The notes below the pieces were generated by a model. That model was not told the DNA's origin, searched no databases, and saw only the letters and a program-made list of their open reading frames with translations. A stretch of 6,813 nt of DNA, from NCBI GenBank assembly GCA_030598425.1, contig JAUVPY010000139.1, positions 1 through 6,813 of the forward strand, in the 5' to 3' direction. Of this stretch, positions 1 to 5,473 are shown one piece after another. The stretch's first letter is position 1, and every line of letters begins with the position of its first letter. The translations under genes and the position numbers were made by a program. The DNA is from Anaerolineae bacterium (GTDB lineage: Bacteria; Chloroflexota; Anaerolineae; 4572-78; NAK82).

Positions 1-261
1 ATCTATGAGCCAGACCCCAATACGATCTTGAATACGGTGCTGCCCCGTTTCACCGAGCTACAGATTTACCAGGCTGTCCTCGAAGCTTTGGCCAGCGAAC
101 ACAGCGCGCGCATGGTTGCTATGCGCAACGCCACAGAGAGTGCCAACGAGTTGATCGGTGATTTGACGTTGAGTTACTATCGGGCCCGCCAGGAAGCTAT
201 TACCAAGGAGATGCTCGACATCGCTGGCGGTGCCGAGGCGTTGATGAGCGCGAGGGCCTGA
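1..261 (+). CDS. atpG: ATP synthase F1 gamma subunit, C-terminal fragment
   Basis: This is the last 86 codons of the gamma subunit; the window begins inside the gene, in frame from base 1. Gamma is the central rotor shaft of the F1Fo ATP synthase on the cytoplasmic face of the membrane, linking proton-driven ring rotation to catalysis in the alpha-beta hexamer. The recognisable family signature is the stretch from EPDPNTIL through [20 protein letters not shown], then [18 protein letters not shown], a near-standard match to the C-terminal helix that packs against the N-terminal helix to form the shaft. The protein ends a few residues after the usual GGAEAL terminus (stop TGA at 259-261), so the end looks intact. 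It is followed by atpD as in the canonical operon order, but after an unusually long gap of 252 bases. The identification is firm; the N-terminal part cannot be judged. Confidence 0.96.
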   Translation: MYEPDPNTILNTVLPRFTELQIYQAVLEALASEHSARMVAMRNATESANELIGDLTLSYYRARQEAITKEMLDIAGGAEALMSARA

Positions 262-324
262 CGTGCCAGGTGGGCGGCGAGCGAGGGGCGCAATAGGTCA
301 GGGTGAGGTTGATTGAGAGGCCGG

Positions 325-494
325 ATGGTAGAGAGCTACGAACGGCGTCTTAACGAAGCCTCCGTGACCTGGCTGATGTCCAGGACTTGATCGAGATGTT
401 ACAACTGCCCATGGATTTGGCTGAGGAACTTGATTCCTCGGTTTGCGAGAAGTATATCGAACTTTGGAGAGCCTCTCGGCCAGCGGACGGCTGA
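325..494 (+). pseudogene. Small unknown ORF split by a -1 frameshift, between atpG and atpD
   Basis: An ATG at 325, preceded by a purine-rich GAGAGG at 315-320, opens a short frame that stops at 388-390 after 21 codons. The frame one base back is open from just after a stop at 351-353 to a TGA at 492-494. Joined by a -1 shift near 360, the two halves give one coherent 56-residue protein: MVESYERRLNEA, then LRDLADVQDLIEML, QLPMDLAEELD and EKYIELWRAS. It is amphipathic, strongly helical, charged, and has no membrane segment. Seen: both frames and the smooth join. Inferred: a real small gene broken by a single-base loss in the genome or by an assembly error. No slippery heptamer is visible at the join, so programmed frameshifting is not supported. 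I do not recognise the family. The 3' half alone could start at ATG 396 and give 32 residues. It ends 19 bases before atpD, so it may have been part of the operon. Confidence 0.4.
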
Positions 495-513
495 TGCTCT
501 TGAGGGGGACTAA

Positions 514-1929
<1,416 letters not shown>

Positions 1930-1953
1930 CCAGTTTGGAGACTGGGAACAACC

Positions 1954-2415
1954 ATGCCGTTGAAACTCGACATCGTGACGGTTGAACGTCTGGTCTACTC
2001 TGAAGATGTGGATATAGTCATCGCGCCCGGCATTTCCGGCGAAATGGGGATTCTGCCTCGTCACGCGCCGTTGCTCACCGCGCTAACCTATGGCGAACTT
2101 CGGGTGAGGCGCGGGGATGACGAGAACAGCTTTGCTATTAGTGGCGGTTTTATGGAGGTGCAGCCCGACCACGTGACGGTGTTGGCCGATACCGCCGAGC
2201 GAGCAGAGGAGATTGACTTGGAGCGGGCCGAGGCAGCCCGGCGCCGGGCTGAAGAGCGTCTTGAAACTATGGCCGATGAGACGGTGGATTTTGCCAAAGC
2301 CGAGTCTGCCCTACGCCGCTCGATTATACGCATCAAGATCGTGGAAGCCCGTCGCAGACGGGGTGGTCGCCGGGCCGAAACGCGACGACCTGGCATAAAC
2401 ACACCCTCGGAATAA
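1954..2415 (+). CDS. atpC: ATP synthase F1 epsilon subunit, ATP-sensing type
   Basis: Epsilon is part of the rotor and acts as an intrinsic inhibitor of ATP hydrolysis. At 153 residues it is slightly longer than the usual 130-140. The N-terminal beta-sandwich covers about 1-85 and carries the family signature GISGEMGILPRHAPLLTAL at 26-44. The C-terminal helical hairpin (about 88-132) contains IDLERA at 87-92, the I/LDxxRA motif used by the Bacillus PS3 epsilon to bind ATP, with arginines at 98, 122 and 126 in matching places. After the hairpin comes a basic tail (RRRRGGRR at 133-140) not typical of the family. A GGGAA at 1944-1948 lies five bases before the ATG, and TGGAG at 1936-1940 lies further up; either could be the ribosome site. 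The stop lies 12 bases before mreB. Identity is firm; the ATP-sensing role is inferred from residues. Confidence 0.96.
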   Translation: MPLKLDIVTVERLVYSEDVDIVIAPGISGEMGILPRHAPLLTALTYGELRVRRGDDENSFAISGGFMEVQPDHVTVLADTAERAEEIDLERAEAARRRAEERLETMADETVDFAKAESALRRSIIRIKIVEARRRRGGRRAETRRPGINTPSE

Positions 2416-2427
2416 TCTGGAGATAGA

Positions 2428-3432
2428 ATGTTCGAAAAGAAGATCGGGATAGACCTGGGCACCGCAAACGTCTTGGTATACGTCAAGGGCCATGGTATCG
2501 TGGTGCAGGAGCCCTCTATGGTAGCGATCTCTACCGCTGATAACAAGATCGTGGCCGTCGGCGAAGAGGCCCGCACCATGCAGGGACGGGTGCCAGAGGC
2601 CATTGAGGTGCTGCATCCCCTGCGCGATGGCGTGATTGCCGACTACATTGTAACCGAGGCGATGCTGCGCTATTTCATCAATCGCATTGCCGGGCGCTTT
2701 CGTTTGTTTCGCCCTATCGTGATGGTGAGTGTGCCCGTGGGAGTGACCAGCGTGGAGGAGCGGGCCGTCAAGGATGCTGCTCGACAGGCCAGTGGGCGCG
2801 AAGCCTACGTGATTCCGGAGCCGCTGGCGGCTGCCATCGGTGCTGGTATGCCCATTGATACCCCGACTGGAAACATGGTGGTCGACATCGGTGGCGGCAC
2901 CAGTGAAGCGGCCGTGGTGGCGATGTATGGCATTGTGGTCTCCAGCTCGGCACGCGTGGGCGGTGTCAGATTCGACGAGGCCATTGCTTCCTTCGTCCGG
3001 CGCAAATATAACCTGATGATCGGCGAGCAGACGGCCGAAGAGGTTAAGCTGGAAATCGGCAGCGCGCTTCCATTGGAGGAGACACTTGAGATGGAGGTGA
3101 AGGGACGCGACCAGGTGGCTGGTCTGCCCCGCACCATCAATGTTACGTCTGACGAAGTTACCGAGGCTCTGGCCGAGCCGCTCTCGTCGGTTGTGGGGGT
3201 CGTGAAAGGTGTGCTGGAGCAGACCCCGCCCGAATTGGCTTCGGACATCATTGACCGGGGCATGGTCCTCACCGGAGGTGGGGCGTTGTTACGCAACGTA
3301 GATCGGATGCTGACCCGGGAGACTGGCGTGCCGTGCTATGTGGCCGAGAATACTATGGCCTGCGTGGCCCTGGGGGCTGGGCGGGCTCTTGACATCCACG
3401 ACGCCATCCGTCGGAGCATGGTGGCTGTCTGA
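2428..3432 (+). CDS. mreB: Rod shape-determining protein MreB (bacterial actin)
   Basis: MreB is a membrane-bound actin homologue that forms antiparallel filaments and guides the elongasome that builds lateral cell wall. The 334-residue length is typical. The actin-fold nucleotide motifs are in order: phosphate-1 GIDLGTAN at 7-14, the [10 protein letters not shown] segment at 129-138 with the presumed catalytic Glu131, phosphate-2 [10 protein letters not shown] at 151-160, and the adenosine motif LTGGGALL at 281-288. The hydrophobic pair Leu93-Phe94 (in FRLFRP) falls where Thermotoga MreB has its membrane-insertion loop; there is no added N-terminal amphipathic helix. TGGAGA at 2418-2423 sets the start. 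The gene sits only 12 bases after atpC, so it is probably transcribed with the ATP synthase. No mreC, mreD or rodA follows; a terminator and convergent rex come next. No key residue is missing. Confidence 0.96.
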   Translation: MFEKKIGIDLGTANVLVYVKGHGIVVQEPSMVAISTADNKIVAVGEEARTMQGRVPEAIEVLHPLRDGVIADYIVTEAMLRYFINRIAGRFRLFRPIVMVSVPVGVTSVEERAVKDAARQASGREAYVIPEPLAAAIGAGMPIDTPTGNMVVDIGGGTSEAAVVAMYGIVVSSSARVGGVRFDEAIASFVRRKYNLMIGEQTAEEVKLEIGSALPLEETLEMEVKGRDQVAGLPRTINVTSDEVTEALAEPLSSVVGVVKGVLEQTPPELASDIIDRGMVLTGGGALLRNVDRMLTRETGVPCYVAENTMACVALGAGRALDIHDAIRRSMVAV

Positions 3433-3452
3433 TACCTTCGAGTCAGAAACAG

Positions 3453-3504
3453 AAACCGCACAGAGTCGACGTGACAGAGTCGACGCGACTCGTGCGGTTT
3501 TCTT
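3453..3504. terminator. Bidirectional intrinsic terminator between mreB and rex
   Basis: AAACCGCAC at 3453-3461 pairs perfectly with GTGCGGTTT at 3492-3500 (nine pairs), and after one unpaired A the stem extends through GAGTCG (3463-3468) with CGACTC (3486-3491). It is followed on the plus strand by TTTTCTT, and on the minus strand the stem is followed by TTTCTGTTTCT. It starts about 20 bases after the mreB stop and about 76 bases past the rex stop, so it can end both convergent transcripts. The apical part is an imperfect tandem repeat that allows an alternative hairpin. Confidence 0.85.
3461..3488 (+). repeat. Tandem 14-base repeat inside the terminator hairpin
   Basis: CAGAGTCGACGTGA (3461-3474) is directly followed by CAGAGTCGACGCGA (3475-3488), with one mismatch. 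Each copy contains the palindrome GTCGAC. Either copy's GAGTCG can pair with the single CGACTC at 3486-3491, and a third GAGTC lies at 3440-3444, so the hairpin can adopt competing folds. It probably arose by slippage duplication within the terminator. Confidence 0.85.
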
Positions 3505-3576
3505 GGTCCCATGAGAGTAATTCTGCTTAGCCTGGCGCAAGACTCCCACAAAGAAGCGGCACCGGTGTGGGCGAGC

Positions 3577-4197
3577 TTACTCCAGGTAATAGGTCATGTG
3601 CTGCAGGTGGGCGGCGGGGTCTATATATTGCACCTGTACCTCAGCCGGGACCGAAATATTGATGGGTGCATAGTTCAGAATTGCCTTGATGCCGGACTCC
3701 ACCAGAATCCCTGCTACTTCCTGTGCGGCGGATGACGGGACTGCCACGATCGCCACTTTGATATCGCGTTCGCGCACCACTGCAGGAAACTCGGTGAGGT
3801 CCAGCACCTCCTTGCCGGCTATTTGCTGCCCGACCTTGTCTTGTGCGCTATCGAACACGGCAACAATCTCGAAACCTTTGGGCGCGAACCCGGCGTAATT
3901 AGCCAATGCGGTGCCCAGGTCACCGTAGCCCACCAGTGCTACCGGCCAGGTGCGCTCTACGTGCAGAATGCGCTTCAACTGATCTCGGAGGTAAGCGATT
4001 TCATAACCTGTGCCTTGCTTACCAAACTCTCCAAAGTGCGACAGGTCTTTGCGGATTTGGGCCGAGCTGATGCCCAGTTTTTTGCTCAGTTCTTGCGATG
4101 AGGTGATTTCCTGTCCCTCTTCTGCCATGATTGTCAGAGCACGCAGGTAGATGGGCAGGCGACCAACCACAATATCAGGGGCTTCATTTGTTGCCAT
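3577..4197 (-). CDS. rex: Redox-sensing transcriptional repressor Rex
   Basis: Rex is a dimeric cytoplasmic repressor that reads the NADH/NAD+ ratio: NADH binding releases it from DNA, allowing expression of fermentative and respiratory genes. The 206 residues match the family's usual size. The N-terminal winged helix (about 1-80) has the characteristic recognition helix and wing in SSAQIRKDLSHFGEFGKQG (44-62) followed by TGY. The Rossmann domain starts at PVALVGYGDLGTALANY (85-101), with glycine-rich GYGDLG at 90-95 where most relatives have an Asn in place of this Asp, and an acidic Asp116 at the end of the second strand, as expected for NAD rather than NADP. NYAPINISVP and the C-terminal MTYYLE are also family features. 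The start is fixed by a perfect AGGAGG (complement of 4207-4212), nine bases before the ATG. It is convergent with mreB and divergent from the Yip1 gene; it has its own promoter and likely represses itself. Confidence 0.95.
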   Translation of the reverse strand: MATNEAPDIVVGRLPIYLRALTIMAEEGQEITSSQELSKKLGISSAQIRKDLSHFGEFGKQGTGYEIAYLRDQLKRILHVERTWPVALVGYGDLGTALANYAGFAPKGFEIVAVFDSAQDKVGQQIAGKEVLDLTEFPAVVRERDIKVAIVAVPSSAAQEVAGILVESGIKAILNYAPINISVPAEVQVQYIDPAAHLQHMTYYLE

Positions 4198-4261
4198 GGG
4201 CCTTGTCCTCCTTGATAGAATTTGCAGGCAGATTTGGTATTGTGGCTCGGAGACAAAATTA

Positions 4262-4279
4262 TTGTGAAGTATGATACAT
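4262..4279. promoter_or_regulatory. Candidate Rex operator at the rex transcription start
   Basis: The 18-base window begins with a perfect Rex half-site, TTGTGA, but its other half (ATACAT) matches only three of six positions of TCACAA. A second inverted arm, TTCATAA at 4281-4287, mirrors TTGTGAA with a spacer of 12 instead of the usual four. It covers the predicted start and borders the -10 of rex, which is where an autorepression site would sit. The position is good, the match is weak. Confidence 0.3.
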
Positions 4280-4283
4280 ATTC

Positions 4284-4312
4284 ATAATACCACATTTTTC
4301 GTTTCGTTGCAA
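4284..4312 (-). promoter_or_regulatory. Sigma-70-type promoter of rex
   Basis: Read on the minus strand, TTGCAA (4307-4312) serves as -35 and TATTAT (4284-4289) as -10, with exactly 17 bases between. TGG directly before the -10 gives an extended -10 (TGnTATTAT). The predicted start is near 4277, leaving a leader of about 80 bases ending in AGGAGG before the rex ATG. Spacing and the extended -10 make this the best promoter in the window. Confidence 0.75.
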
Positions 4313-4314
4313 GC

Positions 4315-4342
4315 TTGACATAGAGCTAGGTAGTGCTAACAT
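4315..4342 (+). promoter_or_regulatory. Divergent plus-strand promoter with consensus -35
   Basis: A perfect TTGACA at 4315-4320 is followed after 16 bases by TAACAT at 4337-4342, itself preceded by TGC (4334-4336), making an extended -10. The predicted start is near 4349. Its -35 lies only two bases from the -35 of the rex promoter on the other strand. It would give either a leader of about 320 bases for the Yip1 gene or a separate untranslated RNA. The -10 core matches consensus at four of six positions. Confidence 0.5.
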
Positions 4343-4353
4343 CTGAATTAGCA
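4334..4353. promoter_or_regulatory. Inverted repeat overlapping the plus-strand -10 and start site
   Basis: TGCTAA (4334-4339) and TTAGCA (4348-4353) are perfect inverted copies separated by eight bases. The 20-base dyad covers the extended -10 and the predicted start of the plus promoter, the classic place for a repressor operator. It does not resemble the Rex site. The protein that would bind is unknown. Confidence 0.4.
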
Positions 4354-4430
4354 TCAGAAAGACATCATCAAACCCTCGTATGGGAGACATCTGTCATTTG
4401 TCGGGTTCGGGTCAAGCTGCGAGCGGCGAG

Positions 4431-4448
4431 TTGTGATATCATTCGGAA
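4431..4448. promoter_or_regulatory. Candidate Rex-type operator in the middle of the intergenic region
   Basis: TTGTGA (4431-4436), a six-base spacer and TCGGAA (4443-4448) match the Rex consensus TTGTGA-n6-TCACAA at ten of twelve positions with correct spacing. The spacer overlaps a perfect eight-base palindrome, TGATATCA (4434-4441). It lies about 80 bases downstream of the predicted plus-strand start and about 120 upstream of the nearer Yip1 promoter, so a regulatory role is uncertain. Confidence 0.3.
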
Positions 4449-4489
4449 GTACAACATTTGTCGTAGAGCCCGTTACGATTAGTGTGGAG

Positions 4490-4516
4490 AGGCCGTGCTC
4501 GAAAGCTGGTCCTTTT
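4490..4516 (+). terminator. Weak terminator-like or attenuator hairpin
   Basis: AGGCC (4490-4494) can pair with GGTCCT (4508-4513) with one bulged base, around an inner GCT/AGC pairing and a CGAA loop, followed directly by a short run of Ts (to 4516). A longer T-rich run follows at 4535-4542 without a clear hairpin. It could end a short RNA started near 4349, but the stem is short and imperfect. Confidence 0.2.
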
Positions 4517-4564
4517 GACGTATGGCAAATCCACTTTTTTTCCGATGATGTTTTTCCCTCTTTC

Positions 4565-4573
4565 TGATATACT
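4565..4573 (+). promoter_or_regulatory. Extended -10 promoter upstream of the Yip1 gene
   Basis: TGATATACT is an extended -10 (TGn plus TATACT, five of six matches). No good -35 lies 16-18 bases upstream, which extended -10 promoters can tolerate. The predicted start near 4580 gives a leader of about 90 bases that contains the hairpin at 4609-4626. Confidence 0.45.
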
Positions 4574-4585
4574 GGAGCCGGCAAT

Positions 4586-4684
4586 ATGATTGAGGTAGAC
4601 GCGGATTCCCTGGCCCGTTGGCCAGGACGAGCCGTTCCGCGCGCTATGGCTACTCAACTGGAGGAGTTCAATGACAACTGTTGA
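4586..4684 (+). CDS. Possible upstream ORF overlapping the Yip1 start (32 residues)
   Basis: An ATG at 4586 opens 32 codons ending with TGA at 4682-4684, so it overlaps the first 14 bases of the downstream gene in another frame. The peptide begins MIEVDADSLARWPGRA and ends in a cysteine; it has no membrane segment and no known relatives that I recognise. GGAG at 4574-4577 sits eight bases before this ATG, a good ribosome site, but it lies upstream of the start predicted from the nearby -10 and so would be used only by transcripts from the farther promoter at 4315. The hairpin at 4609-4626 is inside it, so translating it would melt that structure. It could be a regulatory leader ORF or chance. 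Confidence 0.2.
   Translation: MIEVDADSLARWPGRAVPRAMATQLEEFNDNC
4609..4626 (+). promoter_or_regulatory. Seven-base-pair hairpin in the Yip1 leader
   Basis: CCTGGCC (4609-4615) and GGCCAGG (4620-4626) form a perfect, GC-rich stem with the four-base loop CGTT. No T run follows, so it is not a terminator. It lies 33 bases before the GGAGGAG ribosome site and may stabilise the mRNA or affect initiation. Confidence 0.5.
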
Positions 4685-5426
4685 AACTGCATCAAACGAA
4701 AAGACGCCACCTCTGTGGCAGCTTCTCTTCGGTATTATTGACAGGCCGGCGGCGACATTTAAGGCGGTGCTGGCGCGGCGTGAGTGGTATATGTGGGCAG
4801 TGCCGCTCCTGGTGGTGCTCCTGTGTATGTCGGCCATGATGGTGGTGCGCACACCTTACGATATGGAGATTGCCCAACAGGAACTGGAGCGCCGACTGGC
4901 CACGATGACACCTGAGCAGGCAGAAGCGGCCCGCGCCGGTATGGAGACCTTTATGTCGTTCCCGGTCAGATTGGCGATGGGGCTGGTCACGGCCATCATA
5001 CTGTTGCTCATTGGGGTCGTGGTTCAAGCGGCGATCCTCTACTTCGGCGCACTGGTGGCCGGAGGCGAGGTGGAATTTGGCTCAGTCTTCACGATGAGCA
5101 CCTGGACCCGGTTGCCCATGGCTCTGTACTTCCTGGTGCAGGCTGTCTTTATGGTCATCGCCCAACGGGCCCTCAATGCTCCAGGTTTGTCGGCATTGGT
5201 CGCTACCGGTGACTTGATGAAGGATGCTCAAAACCCTTTGTTTACGCTATTAGGGCGACTAGACCCCTTCTGGTTGTGGCATCTATTTCTGGTCGTTGTG
5301 GGGCTGTCCGTGGCGGCTCGGTTCAGCCGTGTGAAGTCACTGGTGCTTACGCTCGTCTACGTAGTCGTGTCGCTGGCGGTTACGGCGCTTCCAACGCTCC
5401 TGTTTGGAGGATTGGCTGGAGGTTAA
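4671..5426 (+). CDS. Yip1-family multi-pass membrane protein (YknW-like)
   Basis: This 251-residue integral membrane protein fits the bacterial Yip1 domain family: a short soluble N-terminus containing the typical LLFGIIDRPAATFKAVL (18-34), then about five hydrophobic segments at roughly 41-59, 102-130, 148-164, 201-217 and 223-246. A charged loop at about 60-97, rich in Glu, Arg and Ala, separates the first two segments. Bacterial Yip1 proteins have no known enzymatic activity; in Bacillus, YknW belongs to this family and helps assemble the YknXYZ ABC transporter. The next gene here is an adaptor of the YknX kind, only 43 bases downstream, which supports the same role. The start is set by GGAGGAG at 4660-4666. 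Upstream are a hairpin, an extended -10 promoter and a farther consensus promoter. Family assignment is by pattern and context; function is inferred. Confidence 0.8.
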   Translation: MTTVETASNEKTPPLWQLLFGIIDRPAATFKAVLARREWYMWAVPLLVVLLCMSAMMVVRTPYDMEIAQQELERRLATMTPEQAEAARAGMETFMSFPVRLAMGLVTAIILLLIGVVVQAAILYFGALVAGGEVEFGSVFTMSTWTRLPMALYFLVQAVFMVIAQRALNAPGLSALVATGDLMKDAQNPLFTLLGRLDPFWLWHLFLVVVGLSVAARFSRVKSLVLTLVYVVVSLAVTALPTLLFGGLAGG

Positions 5427-5431
5427 CGCGG

Positions 5432-5473
5432 ATGGATGGGGATCTGACAACGATCGAGGAGACGTCTCAATGA
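5432..5473 (+). CDS. Possible 13-codon coupling ORF before the adaptor gene
   Basis: ATG at 5432 opens a 13-codon frame (MDGDLTTIEETSQ) whose TGA overlaps the adaptor's ATG in the four bases ATGA at 5470-5473. GGAGG at 5418-5422, inside the end of the Yip1 gene, lies nine bases before it. Such an arrangement could couple translation of the two neighbours, but so short a frame may be chance, and the adaptor has its own ribosome site. Confidence 0.12.
   Translation: MDGDLTTIEETSQ

Larger units (their letters stand above)
4198..4670. other. 473-base regulatory region between divergent rex and the Yip1 gene
   Basis: This stretch is visibly richer in A and T than the flanking genes and holds no convincing conventional gene. 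Its left third carries the rex ribosome site, leader and promoter. Next to it is a plus-strand promoter with an inverted repeat over its -10. The middle (about 4350-4540) has no ORF worth calling but includes a Rex-site-like sequence, a weak hairpin with four Ts, and a T-rich run at 4535-4542. The right end has an extended -10, a hairpin, a small upstream ORF and the Shine-Dalgarno of the Yip1 gene. Individual elements are listed separately. Confidence 0.8.

Noticed and set aside
3545..3571. CCCAC/GTGGG inverted repeat just past the rex stop
   Set aside because: The stem has only five pairs, the loop is long and no T run follows on the minus strand; the hairpin at 3453-3504 is a far better terminator.
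3511..3735. 74-codon plus-strand frame downstream of mreB
   Set aside because: It runs into the 3' end of rex in antisense, has no ribosome site and lies after the terminator.
4402..4415. tRNA T-loop-like GGTTCGGGTC
   Set aside because: No pairing T-stem, acceptor stem or anticodon arm can be built around it.
4380..4436. 18-codon frame starting ATGGGAGAC in the intergenic region
   Set aside because: No ribosome site upstream and no sign of coding bias.
4395..4463. CATTTGTCG repeated at 4395 and 4455, exactly 60 bases apart
   Set aside because: A nine-base repeat is not surprising in about 470 bases, and the flanks share nothing further, so it is not a repeat array.
4354..4852. Minus-strand frames of 76 and 137 codons in the region upstream of the Yip1 gene
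   Set aside because: Irregular composition, no family resemblance and no clear ribosome site; the longer one overlaps the Yip1 gene and both cross promoter-like elements of the other strand.
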